64,000 nucleotides of DNA from Mycolicibacterium sp. P9-64 (GTDB lineage: Bacteria > Actinomycetota > Actinomycetes > Mycobacteriales > Mycobacteriaceae): the NCBI RefSeq assembly GCF_008329605.1, contig NZ_NPKO01000018.1, positions 1 through 64,000 on the forward strand, given 5' to 3'. The position numbers and the translations under genes are program-made. Positions 16,062 through 25,848 of the stretch are shown here, piece after piece (the first letter of the stretch is position 1; each line of letters opens with the position of its first letter). The notes under the pieces are model-generated. The model saw only the letters and a list, made by a program, of their open reading frames with translations, was not told the origin of the DNA and did no database searches.

Positions 16062-17288
16062 ATGAGCGCACACACCAACTTCACGGAAACCTGGCGTCTG
16101 CGGGCTGGATTCGCCGCTGCGTTATCGCGCATGTACGGCGCCGAAGTGCCCGCCTACACCTCGCTGGTCGACGTGGCCACCGACATCAACCGCGAGCTCT
16201 CCGGCGACGAGCGGCTCGGGTCACTGAACCGCGTCACCGCCGAGCGACATGGCGCCATCCGGGTGGGCAGCATTCGCGAACTCGCGGAGGTCGCCGACCT
16301 GTTCTCCGCCTTCGGCATGTACCCGGTGGGCTACTACGACCTGCGTGAGGCCGCCTCACCGGTCCCCGTGGTGTCGACGGCGTTCCGGCCGATCGACGCG
16401 GACGAGTTGGCCCACAACCCGTTCCGGGTCTTCACCTCGATGCTGGCCACCGCCGATCCCCGCTTCTTCCCCGACGACCTGCGTACCAGGGTGGAGCGGT
16501 TCGTCGCCCACCGGCAGCTCTTCGATCCGGCGCTCCTCGCCGACGCACGCCGCATCGCCGCGGCAGGGGGCACCCCAGCGGCAGAGGCAGAAGACTTCAT
16601 CGCGCGTGCGACGGCCGCCTTCGAGCTGTCCCGCGAACCGATCGACACCGGCTGGTACACCGAGCTGTCACAGGTCTCCGCGGTCGCGGCCGACATCGCA
16701 GGCGTCCGGTCCACCCACATCAACCACCTCACGCCGCGGGTCATCGACATCGACGAGCTGTACCGGCGCATGGCTGCCAAGGGCATCGTCATGAACGGCA
16801 AGATCGAGGGACCACCCCGCTGGGACGGGCCCGACGTGCTGTTGCGCCAGACGTCGTTCCGGGCACTGGGTGAGCCACGCTGGTTCCGCGACTCCGAGGG
16901 CACCGTCACCCAGGGCAGCCTGCGGGTTCGGTTCGGCGAGGTCGAAGCCCGTGGCGTCGCGCTGACGCGCACGGGTCGCGAACGATACGACGCGGCGATG
17001 AGTGCGCCGGATCCGGTGGCGACCTGGGGCCAGCACTTCCCGAACACCGACGCCGAGCTGGCCGCATCGGGTTTGGCTTACTACCGCGGCGGAGACCCGA
17101 CGAAACCGGTTGTCTACGAAGACTTCCTGCCCGCTTCGGCGGCAGGCATCTTCCGCTCCAACCTGGACACCGACGGCGCTGCCGTCACCGCGCCCGACGA
17201 CTCTCACTACAACCTGGACTGGATGGCGGGCGCCATCGGCCACCACGTCCACGACCCTTACGACCTCTACGAAAAGGCGGCATCATGA
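16062..17288 (+). CDS. hglS: 2-oxoadipate dioxygenase/decarboxylase (HglS, DUF1338)
   Basis: HglS converts 2-oxoadipate to D-2-hydroxyglutarate and CO2 with Fe(II) and O2. The 408-residue protein has the family metal and substrate motifs: ERHGAIR (His ligand plus the Arg that binds the substrate), THINHLTPR (second His) and VRFGEVEARG (Glu ligand). Start is ATG at 16062; its stop overlaps pcd by four bases (ATGA). With lat and pcd it extends lysine degradation beyond aminoadipate. Orthologue of Rv3292 by position. The function rests on family knowledge. Confidence 0.9.
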   Translation: MSAHTNFTETWRLRAGFAAALSRMYGAEVPAYTSLVDVATDINRELSGDERLGSLNRVTAERHGAIRVGSIRELAEVADLFSAFGMYPVGYYDLREAASPVPVVSTAFRPIDADELAHNPFRVFTSMLATADPRFFPDDLRTRVERFVAHRQLFDPALLADARRIAAAGGTPAAEAEDFIARATAAFELSREPIDTGWYTELSQVSAVAADIAGVRSTHINHLTPRVIDIDELYRRMAAKGIVMNGKIEGPPRWDGPDVLLRQTSFRALGEPRWFRDSEGTVTQGSLRVRFGEVEARGVALTRTGRERYDAAMSAPDPVATWGQHFPNTDAELAASGLAYYRGGDPTKPVVYEDFLPASAAGIFRSNLDTDGAAVTAPDDSHYNLDWMAGAIGHHVHDPYDLYEKAAS

Positions 17289-18832
17289 CCACCATGCAGA
17301 CTCCGACGACCGCGCTTCCCTCCGCAGACGACCTGCGGGCCAGGGTGCGCACGGCACTTCAAGCCATCGGCACACACACCGAGCCTGGCGAGCCCGGCGC
17401 ACTCGGCGTGCCCGCCAGCACCCCGATCACCGGTGACGTGCTGTTCAGCGTCGCCGAGAACACCACCGAGCAGACCGACGCGGCAATCGCCGACGCGGCA
17501 GCGGCCTTCGCGACGTGGCGGGTCACCCCGGCACCGGTGCGCGGCGCGCTGGTGGCCCGGCTCGGCGAGCTGCTCGTCGAGCACAAGGCCGATCTGGCGA
17601 CGCTCGTCAGCGTCGAGGCGGGAAAGATCACCTCCGAGGCCCTCGGCGAGGTGCAGGAGATGATCGACATCTGCCAGTTCGCCGTCGGCCTGTCGCGTCA
17701 GCTCTACGGCAAGACCATCGCCTCCGAGCGGCCCGGCCACCGGCTGATGGAGACGTGGCATCCCCTTGGTGTCGTCGGCGTCATCACCGCGTTCAACTTC
17801 CCGGTCGCCGTGTGGGCGTGGAACACCGCCATCGCGCTGGTCTGCGGTGACACCGTGGTGTGGAAGCCGTCTGAACTGACGCCGTTGACCGCGGTCGCGT
17901 GTCAGGCGCTGATCGAACGCGCGGCCATCGATGTGGGAGCTGTCGGTTCCCTATGCCGGCTCGTCCAGGGCAGCCGCGAGATCGGCGAACAGCTGGTCGA
18001 CGATCCCCGCGTCGCGCTCGTCTCCGCCACCGGCTCGGTGCGAATGGGCCAGCAGGTCGGCCCGCGCGTCGCGGCGCGCTTCGGCAAGGCGCTGCTCGAG
18101 CTGGGCGGCAACAACGCCGCCATCGTCACGCCTTCCGCCGACCTCGACCTCGCGGTCCGCGGCATCGTCTTCTCGGCAGCGGGTACGGCCGGACAGCGCT
18201 GCACCACCATGCGCCGCGTCATCGCGCACCGTTCGGTGGTCGACACCCTGGTCGACCGGATCACGGCGGCGTACCGCACGCTGTCGGTCGGTGATCCGTC
18301 GGCCGACGGCACCCTGGTCGGGCCACTCATCCACGAGCGCTCCTACCGAGACATGGTCGGTGCGCTGGAACAGGCCAAGGCCGACGGCGGCGAGGTCACC
18401 GGCGGCGAGCGGCGCGACCTCGGCGAAGGTTCGTACTACGTCGCACCCGCGGTGGTGCGGATGCCGTCGCAGACCGCGGTGGTGCATGACGAGACGTTCG
18501 CACCCATCCTCTACGTGCTCACCTACGACGACATCGATGAGGCCATCGCCCTGAACAATGCGGTACCGCAGGGGCTTTCGTCGGCGATTTTCACCACCGA
18601 CATGCGTGAGGCGGAGCGCTTCATGGCAGCCGACGGGTCGGACTGCGGCATCGCCAACGTGAACATCGGCACCTCCGGCGCCGAGATCGGTGGCGCGTTC
18701 GGCGGCGAGAAGCAGACCGGCGGCGGTCGCGAGTCCGGGTCGGACTCCTGGAAGGCCTACATGCGCCGCGCCACCAACACCGTCAACTACTCCTCCGAGC
18801 TGCCCTTGGCCCAGGGAGTGCAGTTCGGCTAG
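17285..18832 (+). CDS. pcd: L-2-aminoadipate semialdehyde (piperideine-6-carboxylate) dehydrogenase
   Basis: An NAD-dependent aldehyde dehydrogenase of 515 residues that oxidises the Lat product to 2-aminoadipate. Visible motifs are PLGVVGVITAFNFPVAVWAW, the Glu site LLELGGNNA and the catalytic Cys in FSAAGTAGQRCTT. The C-terminal EIGGAFGGEKQTGGGRESGSD segment is typical of the ALDH7/Pcd group. It is translationally coupled to hglS. Orthologue of Rv3293. Confidence 0.94.
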   Translation: MTTMQTPTTALPSADDLRARVRTALQAIGTHTEPGEPGALGVPASTPITGDVLFSVAENTTEQTDAAIADAAAAFATWRVTPAPVRGALVARLGELLVEHKADLATLVSVEAGKITSEALGEVQEMIDICQFAVGLSRQLYGKTIASERPGHRLMETWHPLGVVGVITAFNFPVAVWAWNTAIALVCGDTVVWKPSELTPLTAVACQALIERAAIDVGAVGSLCRLVQGSREIGEQLVDDPRVALVSATGSVRMGQQVGPRVAARFGKALLELGGNNAAIVTPSADLDLAVRGIVFSAAGTAGQRCTTMRRVIAHRSVVDTLVDRITAAYRTLSVGDPSADGTLVGPLIHERSYRDMVGALEQAKADGGEVTGGERRDLGEGSYYVAPAVVRMPSQTAVVHDETFAPILYVLTYDDIDEAIALNNAVPQGLSSAIFTTDMREAERFMAADGSDCGIANVNIGTSGAEIGGAFGGEKQTGGGRESGSDSWKAYMRRATNTVNYSSELPLAQGVQFG

Positions 18833-18855
18833 CCAGCACTTTGTAAGATCGCCGC

Positions 18856-20850
18856 GTGAGCGAGCAGGTCGAACAGAGGGAATTCCAGGCGGAGGCCCGT
18901 CAGCTGTTGCAGTTGATGGTGCATTCCATCTACTCGGACAAGGACTCGTTCCTTCGCGAGTTGGTGTCGAATGCCTCCGATGCGCTGGACAAGCTGCGCC
19001 TCGAGGCGTTCCGGAACAAGGACCTGGATGTCGACACGTCCGACCTGCACATCGACATCGAGGTCGACAAGGCCGGGGCGAGCGAAGCGACGGGAGGTGT
19101 TCCGGAGCGCACGCTGACGATCCGCGACAACGGCATCGGCATGACCCGCGACGAGGTGGTCGAGCTGATCGGCACCCTCGCCAAGTCCGGCACCGCCGAG
19201 CTGCGCCAGAAGCTGCAGGAGGCCAACCAGGCGGGCGAGACTTCGGGCGGGCGAAGCGGGGCGGGCAATGCTGAAGAGCTGATCGGGCAGTTCGGCATCG
19301 GCTTCTACTCGACGTTCATGGTGGCAGACAAGGTCGACCTGCTGACCCGCAAGGCCGGCGAAAGCACGGCCACACGTTGGGAATCTAGCGGTGACGGCAC
19401 CTACACGATCGCCGCGTTGGACGACGCACCGCAGGGCACCTCGGTGACGCTGCACCTCAAGCCCGAGGACGCCGAGGACGGGCTGCACGACTACACCGCC
19501 CCGTGGCAGATCCGCCAGCTGGTGAAGAAGTACTCCGACTTCATCTCCTGGCCGATCCGGATGGAGGTCGAGAAGACCACTCCTTCCGCAGGAGAGGCTG
19601 CGGAGCCGACGGTCACGGTCGAGACCGAGACCCTGAACTCGCGGACGGCGCTGTGGGCGAAACCCAAGAGCGACGTCTCCGACGAGGAGTACCGCGAGTT
19701 CTACAAGCACATCGCGCACGCGTGGGACGAACCCCTCGAGATCATCGCGATGAAGGCCGAGGGCACGTTCGAGTATCAGGCGCTGCTGTTCATCCCGTCG
19801 CAGGCGCCGTTCGACCTGTTCAACCGCGACGGGCACGCCGGCATCCAGCTGTACGTCAAGCGCGTCTTCATCATGGGTGACTGCGACGATCTGATCCCGC
19901 AATATCTGCGCTTCGTCAAGGGTGTGGTCGACGCACAGGACATGTCGCTCAACGTGTCTCGCGAGATCCTGCAGCAGGATCGCCAGATCAAGTTGATCCG
20001 TCGCAGCCTCACCAAGAAGGTGCTGTCGGCGATCAAGGACCTGCAGTCGGATCGCCCGGACGACTATTCGAAGTTCTGGACCCAGTTCGGCCGCGTCTTC
20101 AAGGAGGGCCTGCTCTCCGACGCCGACAACCGCGACACGATCCTCGGGCTGGCGTCGTTCGCCTCGACGTTCAGTGCCGGGGCGAGCGAAGCGACGGGAA
20201 ATGGCACCGACGTGCCGACGACCCTCGCCGGCTACGTCGGGCGGATGAAGGACGACCAGGAGCAGATCTACTACGCGACCGGCGAATCGCGTCAACTCCT
20301 GGAGCGCTCACCCCATCTCGAGGCGTTCAAGGCCAAGGGGTACGAAGTGCTGCTGCTGACCGATCCGGTCGACGAGGTGTGGGTCGAGTCGGTGCCGGAG
20401 TTCGAGGGCAAGGCGCTGCAGTCGGTGGCCAAGGGCGAGGTGGACCTCGGCGCGTCCGACGAGGAGAAGCCCGAGCAGGGCGACTTTGCCGCACTGCTGA
20501 CCTGGCTGCAGGAGACGCTGGACGAGCACGTCAAGGAGGTGCGACTGTCGACGCGTTTGACGTCGTCACCCGCCTGCCTGATCACCGACACCTTCGGCAT
20601 TACTCCGCAACTGGCGCGCATGTACCGCGCGTCGGGGCAGGAGGTACCCGTCGGCAAGCGAATTCTGGAGCTCAACCCGGATCATCCACTCGTCACGGGC
20701 ATGCGACAGGCACTCGCCAACGGCGCCGAAGGACTGAGTGATGTCGCCGAGCTGCTCTACGGCACAGCACTTCTCGCTGAAGGCGGCTCCTTGAACGACC
20801 CCGCCCAGTTCGCTGCGCTGCTCGCCGACCGGTTGGCGCGAACCGTCTGA
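18856..20850 (+). CDS. htpG: Molecular chaperone HtpG (Hsp90) with repeat-derived inserts
   Basis: HtpG is the cytosolic ATP-dependent Hsp90. The GHKL ATPase motifs are present: [29 protein letters not shown] and [18 protein letters not shown]. The middle domain [12 protein letters not shown] and a C-terminal dimer domain follow. The 664 residues exceed the roughly 647 of M. tuberculosis HtpG. Two copies of GASEATG (residues 74-80 and 442-448) come from the dispersed GGCGAGCGAAGCGACGGGA element, and residues 126-137 look like a decayed copy. All lie in expected loops and keep the frame. Start is GTG at 18856. It sits alone at the edge of the insertion after pcd. Confidence 0.96.
19075..19095 (+). 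repeat. Dispersed SEAT element in htpG, copy 1
   Basis: GGGG followed by CGAGCGAAGCGACGGGA, encoding GASEATG in frame in the HtpG ATPase domain just before IRDNGIGM. Identical to the core at 20179 and in the 56-kb and 61-kb arrays. Confidence 0.85.
20179..20199 (+). repeat. Dispersed SEAT element in htpG, copy 2
   Basis: Second identical 21-base core within htpG, again in frame as GASEATG, in a loop between FASTFSA and NGTDVPTTL. The exact identity to copy 1, over 1 kb away, argues for recent insertion or conversion rather than ordinary divergence. Confidence 0.85.
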
Positions 20851-20868
20851 GACGGTAAGACTGGCCCC

Positions 20869-21675
20869 ATGGAGATACAGGGCAGCGTCGCCGTCGTGAC
20901 AGGAGCCGGCTCGGGAATCGGGCGGGCACTAGCCGTCGCACTGGCGGCCGCGGGTGCCTCGGTGGTGGCAGGCGACATCGACGACGCGGGTATCCACCAG
21001 ACCGCGGAGCAGATCAAGGCCACCGGGGCTGCGGCGGTCGGCGTGCGGGCGGACGCCAGCTCGACCGACGGCGTGGCAGCGCTGATCGCTTCGGCGCGAC
21101 GCGAATTCGGGCCCGTCGACGTGTACGTGGCCAACGCGGGCATCATCGGCCCTCCCGGGCTTGGCGATGACGAGCGCGACTGGGATCGCATCATCGACAT
21201 CAACGTGCGCGGCCACATCCGGGCAGCCAAGGCGCTGGTGCCCGAATGGCTGGACCGTGGCCGCGGGCACTTCGTCACCGTCGCCTCGGCCGCGGGACTG
21301 CTGACCCAAATCGGTGCTGCCAGCTACGCGGTGACCAAGCACGCTGCGGTCGGGTTCGCGGAGTGGCTGTCGATCACCTACGGCGACAACGGCATCGGCG
21401 TGACGTGTGTCTGCCCGATGGGCGTGGACACCCCGCTGCTGAAGAACATCTCCGGTTCGGCCGACCCCGCGGTTCGGGTCGGGGCGGCGGCCGTCGTCAA
21501 CGCAGGCGAGGTGGTCAGCCCCGATCGGGTGGCGGAGATGACCGTCGAGGCGGTTCGCGCCAATCAGTTCCTGGTGCTGCCGCATCCTGCGGTGCTCGAC
21601 ATGTACCGGCACAAGGGCGCCGACTACGAGCGCTGGATCGCCGGGATGCGCCGCTACCAGAAGACTCTCGGCTGA
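20869..21675 (+). CDS. Short-chain dehydrogenase/reductase
   Basis: A classical SDR of 268 residues. The cofactor motif is VVTGAGSGIGRALA, the Asp in AGDIDDAG after the second strand favours NAD(H), NAG is in VANAGIIG, and the catalytic Ser and YxxxK are in VASAAGLL and SYAVTKHAA. The substrate cannot be told. It is 18 bp after htpG on the same strand and is convergent with the P450 gene, with the stop codons adjacent. Confidence 0.9.
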   Translation: MEIQGSVAVVTGAGSGIGRALAVALAAAGASVVAGDIDDAGIHQTAEQIKATGAAAVGVRADASSTDGVAALIASARREFGPVDVYVANAGIIGPPGLGDDERDWDRIIDINVRGHIRAAKALVPEWLDRGRGHFVTVASAAGLLTQIGAASYAVTKHAAVGFAEWLSITYGDNGIGVTCVCPMGVDTPLLKNISGSADPAVRVGAAAVVNAGEVVSPDRVAEMTVEAVRANQFLVLPHPAVLDMYRHKGADYERWIAGMRRYQKTLG

Positions 21676-23061
21676 TCAGCGTCGCCGCAGCCCCAGCCGG
21701 AACCCGCTCGGCATCATGGTGAGGCGCTCGGCGATCACGAGCTGGTAGTCGGGATCGGCGATCAGGTCGTAGCGCCTGATCACGGCGCCGAGGATCAGCA
21801 CCGCCTCGTGCAGCGCGAACTGCCTTCCGATGCACGACCTTTCGCCGGTGCCGAACGGCCGGTACAGGCCGCCGGGCCGGCCCCGCACCCGATCGGATTC
21901 GAAGCGGTCGGGATCGAACGCATCCGGATCGGGCCCCCACCGCGGGTCGCGGTGCAGCGTTGACGTCAATGCCAGCACCCAGTCGCCCCTGCGCATCGGA
22001 TGGATCCCGGCGAGAACGGTGTCCTCGCGTGCGGCACGGTAGTAGCCGGGCACCGTCGGTTGCAGTCGCAGCGATTCGTCGAGCACCCGTCGCACGTAAC
22101 GAAGCTTGGCGATCTGCTCGAACTCGGGACGCCGAGCGTTGCCCCACACCTGGTCGATCTCGACGCGCGCACGGTTGAACGCCTCGGGTTCGCGCGACAG
22201 GTAATAAAGCGCGAACGACAATGCCCCCGAGGTCGTTTCGTGACCAGCCACCAGTAAGTTGATCAGCTGGTAGCGGATGTTCGCGACGTCGAGGTCGGAG
22301 TCCAGCATGAGGTCGAGCAGATCGCCCGAGTTCTCCGAGCGGGACGATCGAACGGCTCGCCGGGCGGCGATGATGTCGTCGGCGACTCCCGCCATGTACG
22401 CGGCGTGGCGACGCACACGTCGTTCGGCCAGCCTGGCAAGGAAGTTCGGCAGGAAACTCCCCCGTAGCGCGCCGAGGTGGTCGGCGCCCTTGAGCCCGGC
22501 AATCATGTGCTCGACGAACGGGTGCGTGGCATCGGAGTCGAACGCTCCGAACGTGTATCCCACGGCACAGCGGCCGATGGTCTCGAGGGTGACGTTGGTG
22601 GTGTCGGCTGACACGTCGACCGTCGCCCGGCCTGCGCGGTCATCCCATCGCGCGGTCAACTCCTCGGCGACGTCGAGCATCGTGGCGTGGTAGCGGCGCA
22701 TCGCCGCCTGGCTGAACGCCGGCATCAAGAGATCGTGTGCGGCACGCCAATTCGGCTCGTCGTTGTACGCAGTGAACAGGCCGTCACCACCGACGACGCG
22801 CAGCGCCTCGATGTCCGGTCCGATGTGCTTGCAGAACCGAGTCTCGTCGTTGGCGTCCATCACGACGTCACCACCTGCGGCCACGACGTAGCGCGACCCC
22901 AGCACCGTGAACTCGTAGATCGGCCCGAGGTCGGCAGCGAGGGCGATGGCCGATTGTGTTGGTGTATTCACGTCGAAGGCGAAGACGTCACCGAGCAGCG
23001 GCAGCCTACGGGGCGAGTGCGGCAACGGCGGATACGTCCCCGACGACGCGGGCTCTGTCAT
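21676..23061 (-). CDS. Cytochrome P450, CYP102 (BM3)-like heme domain without reductase
   Basis: A 461-residue P450. Key motifs: I-helix AGHETTSGALSFALYYL, K-helix ExxR in DESLR, and heme loop FGTGERSCIGRQFALHEA with the Cys ligand. The segments VGGDGLFTAYNDEPNW (with the Phe equivalent to BM3 Phe87) and LLMPAFSQAAMRRYHATMLD closely follow the P450-BM3 heme domain. No FMN/FAD reductase domain follows, so it needs separate redox partners. Fatty acids are the likely substrates by family. Start is the ATG at 23061 (MTEPASS); an in-frame ATG at 23193 would add 44 unlike residues. Confidence 0.9.
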   Translation of the reverse strand: MTEPASSGTYPPLPHSPRRLPLLGDVFAFDVNTPTQSAIALAADLGPIYEFTVLGSRYVVAAGGDVVMDANDETRFCKHIGPDIEALRVVGGDGLFTAYNDEPNWRAAHDLLMPAFSQAAMRRYHATMLDVAEELTARWDDRAGRATVDVSADTTNVTLETIGRCAVGYTFGAFDSDATHPFVEHMIAGLKGADHLGALRGSFLPNFLARLAERRVRRHAAYMAGVADDIIAARRAVRSSRSENSGDLLDLMLDSDLDVANIRYQLINLLVAGHETTSGALSFALYYLSREPEAFNRARVEIDQVWGNARRPEFEQIAKLRYVRRVLDESLRLQPTVPGYYRAAREDTVLAGIHPMRRGDWVLALTSTLHRDPRWGPDPDAFDPDRFESDRVRGRPGGLYRPFGTGERSCIGRQFALHEAVLILGAVIRRYDLIADPDYQLVIAERLTMMPSGFRLGLRRR

Positions 23062-23085
23062 GCCACCAGCGTCCGCCGCTGTTGT

Positions 23086-23093
23086 ACACGTGT
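23086..23093. promoter_or_regulatory. Palindrome ACACGTGT upstream of the P450
   Basis: A perfect 8-bp palindrome 25 bp upstream of the P450 start, of the kind bound by TetR-type repressors. The same core, as GACACGTGTC, precedes the TetR gene at 41895. Short, so chance is possible. Confidence 0.3.
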
Positions 23094-23105
23094 CAAGTAG
23101 TACGG

Positions 23106-23951
23106 CTACGCGTCGCCGTAACGCCAGGTCGGCCGTTGTGGTGCCCAGCCCAATTGCGAACGAGCGTAGGCATTGTCGGCGCCCCTCGCCCACCCTGCCC
23201 GATCCTGGGCGACGCGCTCGGGCCGTGGCGCGCCAACGTGCTCACAGAACGACGGCACCCAGTCGTAGCCGGGCGCCGGGTCGTCGTCGCAGACGTTGAC
23301 CGGTCCCGATGGCCACGCGAGCGCTGCCACCGCGGCGGCGGCCGCGTCATCGACGTGGAGAAAGCTGACGACGTCCGCGGTTGCGGGCAGCGATCGGCTC
23401 TGAGCCATCTGCGCCATCAGTCCCCCTGGGTAGTACCAGGTATCAGGGCCGTAAAGCATCCCGTACCGCAGCACGACCCATTCGGGGAGGTCTCGCACGG
23501 CGTCTTCGAGCGCGGCGACGCCTGCCACCGTGGCCAGCCGGTCGGGCGCGCCACCCAGGTCGAGCGGCGTGTCCTCACCGGCGGGCGAGTCGCCCGGCGC
23601 ATACGCCCACGCGATGCTCTGGGCGACGATGCGTCCGACACCCGCGTGCCGTGCAGCGTCGACGAGGTTGCGGGTACCGACGGTGCGGATCTTGGCGTTC
23701 GCCGTCCGGTCACCACCGCTCAGGTCGGTGAGTTGATGAATGACGACCTCGGGCTTCGCGGTGTCGAACGCCGAGCGCAGCGAATCGGTGTCGTACACGT
23801 CGGCCACCAGAGCGTGCGCGCCGGCCGCTTCGATCGTCGCCGCCTGCTCCGGCCGACGAGAAAGACCCGTGACGGTGTGGCCGTCGTCATGGAGTCGCTG
23901 CACGACTCGTTTCCCAACCACCCCGGACGCACCGGCAATCAAGATTCGCAC
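23106..23951 (-). CDS. NAD-dependent epimerase/dehydratase family protein
   Basis: An extended SDR of 281 residues. It opens with the nucleotide motif ILIAGASGVVGKRVVQRL. The active-site Tyr/Lys pair is not in the usual YxxxK spacing (a VVLRYGMLYGPDTWYY segment is present), so it is nearer the atypical NmrA-like or RfbD-like members. Substrate unknown. It is followed on the same strand by the P450 (44-bp gap), and preceded by the broken NDH-2-like gene, so the three may have been one unit. Confidence 0.8.
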   Translation of the reverse strand: MRILIAGASGVVGKRVVQRLHDDGHTVTGLSRRPEQAATIEAAGAHALVADVYDTDSLRSAFDTAKPEVVIHQLTDLSGGDRTANAKIRTVGTRNLVDAARHAGVGRIVAQSIAWAYAPGDSPAGEDTPLDLGGAPDRLATVAGVAALEDAVRDLPEWVVLRYGMLYGPDTWYYPGGLMAQMAQSRSLPATADVVSFLHVDDAAAAAVAALAWPSGPVNVCDDDPAPGYDWVPSFCEHVGAPRPERVAQDRAGWARGADNAYARSQLGWAPQRPTWRYGDA

Positions 23952-23962
23952 GCAGTACCCGC

Positions 23963-25155
23963 CTAACTCGCGACTCGCACAGCGACCGGCGCCTTCTTCG
24001 CACCCGGCCAGCTGTAGGACCCGGGCTTGCGGCTCTCCTTGGCGATCTGCTTGACCACCATCGTGCAGACGTATTCCTTGATGGTCGCCGCCATCTTGCC
24101 TCCGATGTAGAACGAGCGTGGCGTGTCGTCGCCGTGGGCCAGCTGGATCGTGCCGAAACGACGGCCGATGCTGATGTTCGACGCGACGAACGCCTGGCCG
24201 AGCGCGGCCGGCTTCTTTCCTGCGACGCGGTCGAGCACCGTCGTGACCGCCCTCGCGGCCAGTGGCATGGCAGCCTGGCAGCTCATCCGAAGTGGCTGAC
24301 CCATCACGGCGGCGGCGTCTCCGGCGGCGATGATGCGCTCGTCATCGATGCTGGTGAGTGTCTCGTCGGTCAGCAATCGGCCGATCGCGTCGGTTCGGAG
24401 GCCGCTGCGGGAGGCTAGATCGGGCACGCCGAAGCCCGCGGTCCACACGGTCGCCGCACTCGGCACCACCCGGCCGTCAGCGAGCCGAACGTGATCGGCG
24501 CGCAACTCGGCAACCGTTGCCGCGTCGTCGATTTCGACGCCCACGCGGGTGAGTTGGCGTCGCACCGAGGCGCGGCCCTTCTCGCTCACGGAGGGGGCGA
24601 GGAGTCCGCCGCACAACAGCGTGACGCGCGCGTGGGGGCGCTGCTCGGCGAGTTCGGAGGCGGCCTCGATTCCGGTCAAACCACCACCCACCACGCAGAT
24701 CGGGGCGTCGGGCGGCAATCCGCTCAAGGCCGCACGCAGTCGTTCGGCCTGTTCGAGTTCTCCTATCGGATAGGCGAACTCGCGGGCACCGGGTATTCCA
24801 GGCGGGACGGTGCCGGTGCTGCCGACGGCGTAGATCAGGTAGTCGTACGACACCGTGCCGCCGGATTCGAGTGCGACGGTGCGATTGACCGCGTCGATGC
24901 GTGTCGCTGAGTCCACGGCGAGTCGGACGCGTTCACCGAGGATCTCGGCGAGTTCGACGGTTGCCGTGCCGCTTCCGGCGACCATCTGGTGGAGTCGGAC
25001 GCGCTCGACGAACACCGGGCGGGATTGATGATCGTGATGTCAAGGTCTGGGTTCTGTTGAAGTCTGTTGGCGGCCGAAGCACCTGCGTAGCCTCCGCCGA
25101 TCACGACGACACTGGTTTTGTCAATTGCCTTGGGCTGCTTGCCGTTGATGGTCAT
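23963..25155 (-). pseudogene. NDH-2-like FAD-dependent oxidoreductase, single-base frameshift
   Basis: The N-terminal piece (from ATG at 25155) gives TSVVVIGGGYAGASAANRLQ, the FAD-binding fold of type II NADH dehydrogenase relatives, then DITIINP. The rest continues in another frame from about 25015 with VFVERVRLHQMVAGSGTATV, a second nucleotide fold ICVVGGGLTGIEAASELAEQ and AAGDAAAVMG. The break is in a run of three G at 25021-25023 (plus strand). One more G would restore INPRPVFVER as in intact relatives. It could be a true inactivation or a sequencing slip in a homopolymer. Confidence 0.85.
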
Positions 25156-25242
25156 GGAGTGCCTTTCTCGATGAGTATCTGACACACCCAAGACACCGCT
25201 CGCCTGCGGTTCGTGACGTCTATCGGCACGATGTGTCGGAGG

Positions 25243-25644
25243 TCATACCCCCGGATGACGCAAGTGCGCCCTTGCCGCGATCTCTTCCTGGTCGAGGAAG
25301 GTCATCATCGGCACGTCGGGGGCACAGAGCATGAACACCACGAACTTGGCTTCGATGTCATCCCGCAGGTTCGCCGCCTGATAGTGCACGACGTCGAATC
25401 CCGGTTCCCAGAACGCCTCCCCCGCCTTGATCGGGTAGGGCTCCTCGCCTTCGAGTTCGAAGAGGATCTCGCCATCGAGCACGTACCCGAATACGGGACC
25501 AGAGTGACGGTGCGGCCCGGAGCCGGGATCACCCGGTGGGATGGTGACCGTCGCGACCATGGCGCCGGAGTTCGCGGCTATCTGCGTGTGCTGGTGCAGC
25601 AGAACGTCGAGGGTATTGGTCGCAGAGGGGCCGATCGGTGGCAT
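25243..25644 (-). CDS. Cupin domain protein
   Basis: A 133-residue single-domain cupin. Motif 1 is GSGPHRHSGPVFGYVLDGE with the HxH metal ligands and the Glu/Gly pattern; motif 2 is less clear around GFDVVHYQAANL. The start is taken at ATG 25644 (MPPIGPSATN); an ATG at 25686 is possible. It is divergent from the HTH regulator at 25849 with about 200 bp between. Substrate unknown; small cupins of this kind often detoxify quinones or bind sugars. Confidence 0.82.
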   Translation of the reverse strand: MPPIGPSATNTLDVLLHQHTQIAANSGAMVATVTIPPGDPGSGPHRHSGPVFGYVLDGEILFELEGEEPYPIKAGEAFWEPGFDVVHYQAANLRDDIEAKFVVFMLCAPDVPMMTFLDQEEIAARAHLRHPGV

Positions 25645-25848
25645 GCGCCGAACATACTGGGCGCATTGGCCGGGATCGAGGGCCATTCAGAGGTGGAAGA
25701 CGTGGGCCAATCGCGATGCCAACTCAGCCGAAGTCACACCGACCTCCCGCTCGTTGCCGGCGGCGATCTCGTCCGGCCGACGCCGGGCTGCTGGGACAGG
25801 CACCGGCAGTCCCTCCCAACCCGGCTTGGCCGGGCCTACCGTGGAGGC

